Source: Actinomycetes bacterium (lineage in GTDB: Bacteria; Actinomycetota; Coriobacteriia; Coriobacteriales; Eggerthellaceae). From it: a stretch of 64,000 bases of DNA. The position numbers and the translations under genes were made by a program. A model generated the notes under the pieces. The model searched no databases. It saw only the letters and a program-made list of their open reading frames with translations, and was not told the origin of the DNA. Shown here one piece after another: positions 8,544-16,140 of the stretch; within the stretch, counting starts at the first letter, position 1, and every line of letters starts with the position of its first letter. The stretch lies in NCBI GenBank assembly GCA_023460315.1, contig JAEWQO010000111.1:62001-126000 (forward strand). Reading direction: 5' to 3'.

Positions 8544-9878
8544 CTACCTCCCTCCCTCGGCGAACGTCCAGCCCGCCAAACGGTCGGCCGCGATATCGAT
8601 GTCAAGATAGTCCTGACGTCCTTCCATGAGGCGCGTGAAAGCGGTGAACAGGTAATGGGCATCTGTCGGTCCCGGCGAAGCCTCAGGATGGTATTGCACC
8701 GAAAACGCCGGGATGTCGAGAAACGCAATGCCCTCGGCTGTTCCGTCATTGAGGTTCACGTGCGTGAGGCGGATTCGTCCAAAACGCTCGTTCTGGACGA
8801 CGGGGCAGATGCCTGCTCTCGCCCAAAATCGCAGATCGTCCTGGTGCTCTCCCAGACCGCCCGACAGCTCTGGCACAAGCTTGCCAAGGCTGGAAAACAG
8901 CAGTCCAAAGCCATGGTTTTGTGCCGTTATCTCAACGCGGCCCGTGAGGAGGTTCATGACGGGATGGTTGCCGCCGCGATGTCCGAACTTGAGCTTTTCG
9001 ATGTCCGCGCCGGCAGCCTTCGCAACCATCTGATGCCCCAGGCAGATACCGAACACCGGCACCTGTCCCAAAAGCTTTTCGACCTGCTCATACGTTCCTT
9101 GAACGGCATCGGGATCGCCCGGCCCGTTCGACAGGAACACGCCGTCGGGCTTTGTTTCAAGCACCTCTTCGGCCGATGTGTCCCATGGCACCACCGTCAG
9201 CTCGCATCCTGCGCGAACGAGATTTTCGAGAATGGAGCGCTTCACTCCGCAATCATATGCCGTGACACGATAGCGCACGGGTGCTGGCTGCGCCACCGCG
9301 AACGCCTGACTTTCGGGAAGGGACGAGAATGCATGGGTGGCCTCACATGAAACCGTGGCTGCGAGATTCTGCCCAATAAGGGAATCGCTTGCCCTCACCT
9401 TCGCGAGAAGGCTCTCCCTGTTGTGGTCGAGCGTCGAGAGCACGGCACGTTGAGCCCCATGATCTCGCACGTGGCGCACGAGCGCACGGGTGTCGACTCC
9501 CTCGACGGCGACGACGCCCTGCTCTCTCAGATAGTCAGCGAGCGTCATCTGGCTACGCCAGTTTGATGGAGTCGTGCACAGATCGCGCACCACAAGGCCT
9601 CGAAGGGCAGGCGCATCCGACTGGCAGTCTTCGCGATTCACCCCATAGTTTCCGATTTGGGGATAGGTCATTGCGATGATCTGGCCGGCATAGGAAGGAT
9701 CGGTAATGACTTCCAGATATCCCTCCAATGACGTGTTGAAACATATCTCGCCATACGTTTCGCCGGATGCCGCACATGAAATTCCCTCGAAAACCGCGCC
9801 GTCTTCGAGCACGAGGAGGGCGGGCGTCTGCGGGGGTTTCGACGTCCCCTCAAGGAGCCGTTCGCTTATTTCGCTCAA
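8544..9878 (-). CDS. carA: Carbamoyl-phosphate synthase small subunit
   Basis: 444 residues, glutaminase subunit supplying ammonia to CarB. The N-terminal CPSase small domain (ALLVLEDGAVFEG, YGEICFNTSLEGY) is followed by a class I glutamine amidotransferase domain with the nucleophile in VFGICLGHQM and the partner His/Glu in QYHPEASPGP. The start is an apparent TTG (MSEISERLL) with a GGAAGGA-like site upstream; the frame is somewhat longer at the N-terminus than many homologues. Preceded by a PyrR-type attenuator, so expression should fall when UMP is abundant. Confidence 0.97.
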   Translation of the reverse strand: MSEISERLLEGTSKPPQTPALLVLEDGAVFEGISCAASGETYGEICFNTSLEGYLEVITDPSYAGQIIAMTYPQIGNYGVNREDCQSDAPALRGLVVRDLCTTPSNWRSQMTLADYLREQGVVAVEGVDTRALVRHVRDHGAQRAVLSTLDHNRESLLAKVRASDSLIGQNLAATVSCEATHAFSSLPESQAFAVAQPAPVRYRVTAYDCGVKRSILENLVRAGCELTVVPWDTSAEEVLETKPDGVFLSNGPGDPDAVQGTYEQVEKLLGQVPVFGICLGHQMVAKAAGADIEKLKFGHRGGNHPVMNLLTGRVEITAQNHGFGLLFSSLGKLVPELSGGLGEHQDDLRFWARAGICPVVQNERFGRIRLTHVNLNDGTAEGIAFLDIPAFSVQYHPEASPGPTDAHYLFTAFTRLMEGRQDYLDIDIAADRLAGWTFAEGGR

Positions 9879-9910
9879 CTATCCATTCCTTCCGTTCGGG
9901 CAGCATATGC

Positions 9911-9940
9911 AAAAAACGCCTTTGTCATGAGACAAAGGCG
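9911..9940 (-). terminator. Attenuator terminator of carAB leader
   Basis: On the minus strand a perfect 10-bp stem (cgcctttgtc / gacaaaggcg, 4-base loop) is followed by six T residues, 32 bases before the carA start. With the PyrR-binding loop at 9967-9997 this forms a transcription attenuator. Confidence 0.9.
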
Positions 9941-9966
9941 CACAAAGCGGGAAAGTATGCTGCGCA

Positions 9967-9997
9967 CCTTGTCGGTCTCTCCGTACCGCCTTAAAGG
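9967..9997 (-). promoter_or_regulatory. PyrR-binding anti-antiterminator loop (carA leader)
   Basis: The minus-strand RNA can form CCTTTAAGGCGGTACGGAGAGACCGACAAGG-type structure: an outer CCTT/AAGG stem, an inner CGGT/ACCG stem and a purine loop with GGAGAG, matching the PyrR recognition hairpin known from Bacillus. An almost identical hairpin precedes pyrR (23181-23212), the gene for its likely ligand protein. A -10 like TATACT lies at 10006-10011, placing the transcript start immediately before the hairpin. Confidence 0.85.
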
Positions 9998-10011
9998 TTG
10001 CCGTCAGTATA

Positions 10012-10271
10012 CGCCTGTTTCGAGTCGCTCACCCAATAAATGCAATTATTTCAAGTATTCAAGCATGAATATACCAAGCGATTGATCGCCAGACCACTCC
10101 ACAGGCTGCTCTGCGTGAGGTCTGGCAGGCCGCGAAGCCTTTTTCAAGCCTTTGCACGGAGCGTCCCGGACACTCAAAGCTCAGACAAGGCGGCAAACGC
10201 CGCTGCAACATCTCGGCGCCGTCATGACCGCCCTCCCCGCGCCGTCGCCGCACGGGCATTCCCGACGCTTC
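10012..10271. other. Gap between carA promoter and ArsM-ArsS gene
   Basis: 260 bases without a recognisable gene. Short frames exist on both strands but lack ribosome sites and family features. The AT-rich stretch near 10035-10085 may hold upstream promoter elements for carA. I see no terminator with a U-tract behind the ArsM-ArsS stop. Confidence 0.4.
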
Positions 10272-12347
10272 TCAATCTTGTGCTGGAAACGGCTCTGCGT
10301 ATTTGTCCATGAGGCTTCCTCCGCAGGAGCTCCCGCATCCCGCCGCGCAGCTGTAGCATAGGGGACTCGTGGCTATGTCACGAACACCGAGCGGCTGGGA
10401 GGCGATATCCCGCACATTCTGCGGACCGGCGAGGTGCAGGCCAAGGACATGGTTCACCTCGCAATCGTAGAGGCCGCCATCAAAATCGACGTTTACCTGC
10501 GAGCGGCACATCATGCGCGCAACCACTGCCCCATTGTAGTTATCGCTGAGCAGATTGAGATACTGGTCGAATTTTCCCTCGTGTTTCAGCTGATTGGCGA
10601 AACGTCCGAGCGCGTAGTTGTTGAAAGCGTACAGGTTGTCAAACACGACTCCCTGCTCACGCTGGAGTTCAAAGGTGTAGAAATCTTCAAGCTCCCTTTG
10701 ATCAGGGGGAAGGAAGGGACCCGACACATTGTAGACGAGGTCGATCTTGAGTGCAGGATCCTTGCCGTAGCCGAGCTCGTTTAGCTTGCGCAGCACCTTT
10801 ATGGCGCGATCGAAGGTTCTCCTTCCGCGTTGGAGGTCGCATCCTTTCTCGTTGAAGTAAGGCAGCGATGCGACCACCTGCACCCCGCACGCGGCATAGG
10901 TCTGGAGAAGATCGTGGTATTCCGGCTGATCGAGGATAGCAAGGTTGGTGCGCACGATGACCGCCTTGGCGATCGAGGAGGCTTCTTTGAGGAACCAGGG
11001 CAAATGGGGATTGGTCTCAGGCGCGCCTCCGGTCACGTCAAGCGTGGCAAACCGCCCTGTCTTGAACGCTGTGAGAACAGCCTGCATGGTGTTTTGGTCC
11101 ATGGTCTCAGTGCGATGGGGTCCGCATTCCAAAAAGCAGTGGCTGCAGGAAAGATTGCAGCGATACCCCACATTGACCTGCATGGTGGAGAGCGTGGGAG
11201 CGCTTTGAAGGAGATCCTTGTCGTGAACTCGCTCGGAAAACGGCTCGATGCCGAGCTGTTCGCACGACTGTCTGAGGTCATCAATGCCGATATGTCGCCT
11301 GCCGCGGATAAGCTCCAGGGATTCCTGCGCCTTCTGAAAGTCGTAGGGACCGACATGCCGCTCGCGATTCCCCTCAATTTTGAAATGGGCGGCATAGCGC
11401 GAAGACGACAGCATGGTCGCCATATTTCCGCTGATGGCGACTTGTTTGCCTTTGACAAGTCGTATGTTCTCGGTCAGGTCGAAGTAACGGCTGTTCTCGG
11501 GGATGGTGCCCAGATATGTGGCTGTCTGGCCGTAATTCTCTTCGCGGTCTTCCAGATCGGCGCACTTGATAGCGCGAACCGTGTGCGAGGAGAAGCCGAT
11601 GCAGCCAAGCTTTGTCTCTATTTGGAAATCTCCCACATGCAGCGGTTCGGTTTCCACGTCATAGAATGAGGCGATGCCATGTTTTGCCAAGATACGCCGA
11701 AAATCATCGACATAGAGAGCACCGGACAGGCATTCGCCTCGCAGGACGGGATCGTCATAGAAATGGGGAGGCACGCGCCGATCAGAGAAAATGTCGGAAA
11801 AGTAAAGTTCCCCACCGGGCTTCAGCACGCGACATATCTCCTTGAACACCTGATCCTTGAAGGGCGAGAGATTGATCACGCAGTTTGATATGACCACATC
11901 AACCGTGCCGTCAGCAATGCCGAGTGCTTCGAGGTCTTCAATGAAGCCCTGATGAAACTCGACGTTTGACCGTTCGAATCCAAAGCGTTTCATCTGGGAT
12001 TCCCTATGAAGCCGGGCAAACTCCAATTGCTGCTCGGTCATGTCAACGCCGATGACGCGGCCGTTTGGGCCTACCAGCTTTGAGCAGATGTACACGTCAC
12101 GCCCAGTTCCGCAGCCCAGGTCAAGCACCGTCGATCCCGCAAGCGCCGGCGGGATGGGCGACCCGCATCCATAGAAGTGCGTCATGATGTCCTCGTCAAT
12201 TTCATTCATGACGTCGATGACATACTTGGGCGGCGTGTGGCTTGTGCAGCAGCATGCGTCGGTCTTCAGATCGTCAGACCCCTGCAACGTCTCCCCATAA
12301 TAGTCCCTTACCAGTTCACGAATATCTCGTCCCTCATCAAATCCCAT
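10272..12347 (-). CDS. ArsM-type methyltransferase fused to ArsS-type radical SAM/Cys-rich protein
   Basis: 691 residues. Residues 1-260 are a SAM methyltransferase (VLDLGCGTGRD at 74-84) of the arsenite methyltransferase type. From this start the cysteines are C32, C61, C156 and C206, the numbers of the four conserved cysteines in human AS3MT. Residues 385-691 are a radical SAM domain with C397-x3-C401-x2-C404 and a Cys-rich tail (C664, C667, C671, C675, CYSCAAGCGSSCGG), as in the ArsS/rSAM-SeCys family that adenosylates dimethylarsinate on the way to arsenosugars. The ATG at 12347 is preceded by AAGAGAGAG; a longer frame runs into an unrelated palindrome and is rejected. Third gene of a cluster with a COG0523 GTPase and a second methyltransferase. 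An arsenosugar-type function is inferred. Confidence 0.85.
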   Translation of the reverse strand: MGFDEGRDIRELVRDYYGETLQGSDDLKTDACCCTSHTPPKYVIDVMNEIDEDIMTHFYGCGSPIPPALAGSTVLDLGCGTGRDVYICSKLVGPNGRVIGVDMTEQQLEFARLHRESQMKRFGFERSNVEFHQGFIEDLEALGIADGTVDVVISNCVINLSPFKDQVFKEICRVLKPGGELYFSDIFSDRRVPPHFYDDPVLRGECLSGALYVDDFRRILAKHGIASFYDVETEPLHVGDFQIETKLGCIGFSSHTVRAIKCADLEDREENYGQTATYLGTIPENSRYFDLTENIRLVKGKQVAISGNMATMLSSSRYAAHFKIEGNRERHVGPYDFQKAQESLELIRGRRHIGIDDLRQSCEQLGIEPFSERVHDKDLLQSAPTLSTMQVNVGYRCNLSCSHCFLECGPHRTETMDQNTMQAVLTAFKTGRFATLDVTGGAPETNPHLPWFLKEASSIAKAVIVRTNLAILDQPEYHDLLQTYAACGVQVVASLPYFNEKGCDLQRGRRTFDRAIKVLRKLNELGYGKDPALKIDLVYNVSGPFLPPDQRELEDFYTFELQREQGVVFDNLYAFNNYALGRFANQLKHEGKFDQYLNLLSDNYNGAVVARMMCRSQVNVDFDGGLYDCEVNHVLGLHLAGPQNVRDIASQPLGVRDIATSPLCYSCAAGCGSSCGGSLMDKYAEPFPAQD

Positions 12348-12383
12348 ATCAAACTCTCTCTTTTGGTGATTGCACATGTCACA

Positions 12384-12495
12384 GAAGTTGCGGCAGGGGC
12401 TCTCGCCAAGCGAGTTCCGCACGAGCCGAAACGTCCAGTGGACGTTTCGTGCGAGCAGGACTGCCTGAGCGACCGAGAGCCCCTGCCGCAACTTC
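12384..12495. repeat. 112-bp nested palindrome between GTPase and ArsM-ArsS genes
   Basis: Outer arms of 22 bases (12384-12405 and 12474-12495) are perfect inverted repeats starting gaagttgcggcaggggctct. Inside, gaaacgtcc and ggacgtttc (12428-12436, 12440-12448) form a second perfect hairpin. It fills most of the space between the GTPase stop (12509) and the ArsM-ArsS ribosome site. No U-tract follows it. It may be a mobile palindrome, a processing site or an RNA regulator. Confidence 0.8.
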
Positions 12496-12508
12496 CCTCT
12501 CGCACGTG

Positions 12509-13597
12509 CTATCTTCCTTCGTCCGCCATGCCGAAACACTCGGTAAAAAACACCTGGCAATCCAGATCGTACCGATCGCATACCTCATCCAGCGCATCAT
12601 CCATCAGGCGGGCCAGCGGACGCGCCTCGCATACTGCGCGCGCATTGATGATCATGCGGAGGTTTTTGTGGGGCCGCAACAGTTTTTGAGCATACTCGAC
12701 ATCGTAGTCCACGCCGATGAGCGACGCTTTGTTGAAGTCTCCGTTTCCTGAGGTCGCAAATGTTTTGAGATGGGGCACATTGCGTTTGCGCTCAATGAGC
12801 CCCATGCGGATGCTTTCAATCAGATCGTCGACAACCGCATTGCAGTCAATCTTCCCCCCATCCTTCGTCTTGAGATAAAGGCGACGGTTATACCAGGTGA
12901 GTTTCGCTTCCGCATCCTCAAATTCCCTGTTGTTCCTCACGGAGAAATTCTTGAGAGCTGTCTGATGGGTGGTGACGAACGTTGCCAGTTCTGCAATATT
13001 GGTCTTTTCCAGAGCTGATATGCAAATGATTGGGATGTCGGGGCAGGCGGTTTCGAGAAACTCTCTATAGCGGTCCTCATCGGCTTGATCCAACAGGTCA
13101 GTCTTGTTGAGCACCACCAGATCAGCTTCTTCCAGCTGCAACTTCAGAAGATACACCAGCTCCTCGGGCAGGTTGATGTCGGCTCGCTCAGGCATGATCA
13201 TGCGCAAACGCTCGGGATCGACCACCACCGTGAAAGGCGCCAGGGTGAATTCATCTGCGCAGTCCTCGGCCAGACGGTGATACACATGGTCGAGCGCACC
13301 GACGCCGCACCCGGGAATGTCGGACATGACGAACTTCGCCCCATCCTTGTCGCGCAGGCGACGAATCTGATCGATGGTGTTGTCCATCTGGTAGCATATG
13401 CAGCCCGAGGCGATTTCGGCCACCGTACATCCAGATGTCTGCGTGAGGTTGGTGTCGACCAGGTTTGCTCCCAGGTCATTTGCTATGATGGCGGTCTCCC
13501 CATAGGCCTTTCCGAGATGTTCGGCCAAGGCGATCATGGTCGTGGTCTTACCTGCTCCCAAAAAGCCGCTGACCACCATGAAACGTATTTTTTCCAC
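12509..13597 (-). CDS. COG0523 (CobW/HypB-like) metal-chaperone GTPase
   Basis: 362 residues. G3E-family P-loop SGFLGAGKTT at 10-19, a putative metal-binding motif GCICY at 65-69, switch segment SDIPGCGVGALD, and base-specificity motif NKTD near residue 166. The usual COG0523 motif is C-x-C-C; here the last position is Tyr, leaving C66-x-C68. The family delivers or inserts metals (Zn, Co, Fe) into partner proteins at GTP expense. It is sandwiched between two ArsM-like methyltransferase genes in the same orientation, so it may load or service one of them. The substrate metal is unknown. The C-terminal part (about 260-362) is not the standard CobW-C domain by eye. Confidence 0.85.
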   Translation of the reverse strand: MEKIRFMVVSGFLGAGKTTTMIALAEHLGKAYGETAIIANDLGANLVDTNLTQTSGCTVAEIASGCICYQMDNTIDQIRRLRDKDGAKFVMSDIPGCGVGALDHVYHRLAEDCADEFTLAPFTVVVDPERLRMIMPERADINLPEELVYLLKLQLEEADLVVLNKTDLLDQADEDRYREFLETACPDIPIICISALEKTNIAELATFVTTHQTALKNFSVRNNREFEDAEAKLTWYNRRLYLKTKDGGKIDCNAVVDDLIESIRMGLIERKRNVPHLKTFATSGNGDFNKASLIGVDYDVEYAQKLLRPHKNLRMIINARAVCEARPLARLMDDALDEVCDRYDLDCQVFFTECFGMADEGR

Positions 13598-13661
13598 TAT
13601 GCCACCTTTCAGGAAGGACAGGGAGGCTCAGGCAATTCCGTCCCCCTCTTCGGAACTCGTG

Positions 13662-14723
13662 CTAACAGCAACTCACCATAGCAGGCTGGTCGTCCTCATC
13701 AACCACACCCTCATATTCAGGCGCTGTCTTGATGATCTTGTCGCCATGTGTGTCACCCAGGTGATGGCTGCGATCGATCTTGACCTCAAATACCTCTCGG
13801 TAGCGCGTGCCGCCCACCGTGCCGGTCACATTGCCACAGACTTGACATTCCTTGCCGGTGGAAAATCGAACGTCTTTGTCAAACAGGAAATAGTCGGGAT
13901 AATCAGGCAGCTCGCCCGAGTAGACAACCGTCTCGCCATAGGATTCGCAGATGTCTTCCGTCAGGGGCGTGTTCACCAGCCGGCTCGTGAAGGTGGCGAA
14001 AGACACATCGCCGAATGCCGCGGATTCCTCTTCGGTCATGGGCGTCTTGAACGTGATGAGATAACGTGGATCCTTGAAACCGGCCGCCTGGGCCAACCGG
14101 CGGAAATCCTCGATGTACAGCGCGCCTCCCAGGCGGCTTGCCACCCATTTCATGTCTGTCGCAAGCGTCTCGGGAACACGCCGGTCAGTGTAGATGTCAG
14201 TGAAATAGAACTCGCCGCCCTCTTTCAGCACACGCTTGACCTCGGCCAAGACCTTCGGTTTGTCGGGGGACAGGTTGAGCACGCAATTGGAGATGACCAC
14301 ATCAATGGAAGCATCATCGACGGCCGACAGGTCTTCGGGATAGCCCTGAAGCAATTCGACGTTCGAAGTGGAATAGCCGAACTGTTTCATCTCTTGGTCA
14401 AGGTATTTGCGAGCCACGGCCAAGCGCTCGGCATTCGGCTCGACGCCGATGACCCTTCCCTTTGCACCGACAAGCTGAGCGGCAAGGTAGGTGTCACGCC
14501 CAGAACCGCATCCAAGGTCAAGCACGGTGCAGCCTTCCAGAAGCGGCGGAAGGGGCGATCCGAATTCATGGAATTTGTTCTTGATCTCCGCAGAGATGTT
14601 GAACAGCTTATCGCGGGCTTCACCAGGGATCGTGCCTTCTGCATCGCGCGTGCGCGCACAGCTCTGCGGATCTTCATCTTGGATATCGAACAACGCTTGG
14701 TAATATGCTTCCACATCAACCAT
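13662..14723 (-). CDS. ArsM-like SAM methyltransferase with divergent cysteines
   Basis: 353 residues, class I SAM methyltransferase (VLDLGCGSGRDTY at 67-79; post-motif VVISNCVLNLS at about 142-152). It aligns with the methyltransferase half of the neighbouring fusion, including FTDIYTDRRVP and GGALYIEDFRRL. Only the C156-equivalent (C147) is kept. The C61 position is Phe (HEFGSPLPP) and the C206 position lies in SRLGGAL without Cys. It has instead a CQVC pair in the C-terminal third and ends in VSCC. The ATG (MVDVEAYY) follows AAAGGGGAG; longer starts exist. Probably not a canonical arsenite methyltransferase. It may act on another metalloid or thiol substrate together with the GTPase and the fusion protein. 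Confidence 0.8.
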   Translation of the reverse strand: MVDVEAYYQALFDIQDEDPQSCARTRDAEGTIPGEARDKLFNISAEIKNKFHEFGSPLPPLLEGCTVLDLGCGSGRDTYLAAQLVGAKGRVIGVEPNAERLAVARKYLDQEMKQFGYSTSNVELLQGYPEDLSAVDDASIDVVISNCVLNLSPDKPKVLAEVKRVLKEGGEFYFTDIYTDRRVPETLATDMKWVASRLGGALYIEDFRRLAQAAGFKDPRYLITFKTPMTEEESAAFGDVSFATFTSRLVNTPLTEDICESYGETVVYSGELPDYPDYFLFDKDVRFSTGKECQVCGNVTGTVGGTRYREVFEVKIDRSHHLGDTHGDKIIKTAPEYEGVVDEDDQPAMVSCC

Positions 14724-15652
14724 AGTCTCCCCTTTGGTCATTCGCTTTGCTAGACATACGATAGTATATGACTTCATCCATTATATGACAATGAGCAGGA
14801 AAGGAGAATCGGTCGGAAGCCACAGCCGGATTGCAGATATGAGTCAAAAGGGGAATTTGCGTCCACAGGCTAAAGCATATTTGATCGTTTGCTTGACCCT
14901 GGCATTGAAGCCAAGATTCAGAGACTGCCAGAAGCGGATGTGAAGCAACAGAATTTTATCACTTGTGAGAAAACTGAAAAATGGCATGAATCCTCCCAGG
15001 CACCCTTGAATGGAGGATACCGCGCACGATTGCGAAAGCAAGAGCCTTGCTCCGCAACATTTACTCTAGCATCAGAAACGGCGTATGGAAGCACAAAAAC
15101 TGTCGATTATTGCACGAAAAAGGCTTCCACAGAATATAATGCGGTTCCTAAAAGCGTACAAAACGAAAGCAAAAAACGACCCATGAGCCAACCCTTCACT
15201 TCACTTGATAGCAAAACAGCTCATGCCGAAAAATCCACGTGCAATAATCGAAAATTTTATGCCGGAGAAGGCAATAGTCGTATCAGTTTTATCAAACGTC
15301 CATAACTTCGATCCCAGAGCGAACAACATACTCCTGTGCGCGGCACAGGAAGACTGTCTTGACTTGCGAAAGCGCATTCTTAAACACACCTAGATCAAAA
15401 GACACACCGGCAACAATTCCTATTAACATGAAATTATGTAATTTATATGTATTACATATAAATTACACTGTATTCTTTAATTAATTCGTATATAAGTAAG
15501 AAATATTTAATGATAAACATTTATTTATTATATATTATAAATAAAAAGAGAGGGGGGATTAGTCCAATGGATAGCCAAGATAGAACCGACTTTTATTAAT
15601 GGGCAGGTTACCTAGCCCGTCTTTTGAGCAAGCGAGAGAGGATGTAAACGTA
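14724..15652. other. Long gene-poor gap, becoming AT-rich
   Basis: 929 bases between divergent clusters. The first two thirds contain only short frames with no family resemblance. One plus-strand frame around 15220-15393 (MPKNPRAIIENF...) has protein-like composition but no ribosome site and may be a remnant. From about 15410 the base composition drops sharply in GC, and palindromes occur at 15437-15467 and 15520-15545. The sharp composition change and remnants suggest an insertion boundary. Confidence 0.5.
15437..15467. promoter_or_regulatory. Perfect 31-bp AT-rich dyad
   Basis: Two 14-base arms (tgtaatttatatgt and its exact reverse complement) separated by 3 bases, about 190 bases upstream of the secreted-protein gene. 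Size and symmetry suit a dimeric repressor operator. No regulator gene is adjacent, so the binding protein would be encoded elsewhere. A second, weaker AT-rich hairpin (tttattta / taaataaa) lies at 15520-15545, nearer the gene. Confidence 0.6.
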
Positions 15653-16060
15653 ATGAGGAAAAATAAAACTCGCATAGCAATACCGACTTTGATAGTGGCA
15701 TTACTTTTGGCAGCAAGCTTTACAGCACCAGCCTTTGCCTCAGCATACAACTTCGATGGCTCGCTACCCGCGTGGCAAGAAAATGTCAGTGTGCATCAAG
15801 GATGGAAGAGCAACTCTTCCTCAACCAATGCCTACACGCTTGTGTACGGAACTTCTCCACATGGCGGAATCTTTTGGATCGATAAATCTTCACCCGGCAA
15901 CAGAGTTACAGACTCCTCTGTCGTAGACATAAACAACAGCGGCTATTTATATTATTATTGGGATTATAATTGGACGGGAACAGCTATACTTCGCGGCTGT
16001 CAGATTGGATGGGGACCAAATCCATCTGACTATGTGGCTGGATACATTAACTACGGATAA
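15653..16060 (+). CDS. Small secreted protein, putative bacteriocin-like effector
   Basis: 135 residues. Basic N-terminus, hydrophobic core and A-x-A cleavage site (APAFASA, about residue 31) form a clear Sec signal peptide. The predicted mature part (about 104 residues) is Tyr/Trp/Gly/Ser/Asn rich, has a single Cys in RGCQIGW and ends AGYINYG. That is reminiscent of lactococcin-972-type beta-sandwich bacteriocins, but I cannot assign it to that family. The ATG at 15653 follows GAGAGGA; an in-frame upstream start exists. It is followed by a strong hairpin and an ABC transporter operon, the arrangement of a peptide gene expressed above its exporter or immunity genes. Low GC suggests transfer. 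Confidence 0.6.
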   Translation: MRKNKTRIAIPTLIVALLLAASFTAPAFASAYNFDGSLPAWQENVSVHQGWKSNSSSTNAYTLVYGTSPHGGIFWIDKSSPGNRVTDSSVVDINNSGYLYYYWDYNWTGTAILRGCQIGWGPNPSDYVAGYINYG

Positions 16061-16072
16061 CAAAACACTGAG

Positions 16073-16115
16073 ATCACGAGGATGGAACGATTATCTCGGA
16101 TTCCATCCTCGTGAT
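16073..16115 (+). terminator. Hairpin between effector and transporter genes
   Basis: A perfect 15-bp stem (16073-16087 with 16101-16115, atcacgaggatggaa and complement) with a 13-base loop, followed by tcccttcc rather than a U-run. It is likely a leaky terminator or 3' stabiliser that lowers read-through from the secreted-protein gene into the permease operon. Confidence 0.7.
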
Positions 16116-16140
16116 TCCCTTCCGGAGAATAGGCACAACG

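Noticed and set aside
10272..12347. Possible selenocysteine in the ArsS-like Cys-rich tail or the ArsM N-terminus
   Set aside because: Family members can be selenoproteins, but all relevant positions here are ordinary Cys codons and the frame has no internal UGA.
12348..12581. N-terminal extension of the ArsM-ArsS frame up to 12581
   Set aside because: It translates the palindrome at 12384-12495 and overlaps the end of the GTPase gene; the ATG at 12347 has a ribosome site and gives the family N-terminus.
15205..15393. 62-residue plus-strand frame in the AT-rich gap
   Set aside because: Protein-like composition but only a TTG or an unsupported ATG start and no ribosome site; kept as a possible remnant only.
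15653..16060. Assignment to the lactococcin 972 family
   Set aside because: General resemblance in size and secretion, but I could not match the family's conserved positions, so only a bacteriocin-like guess is given.
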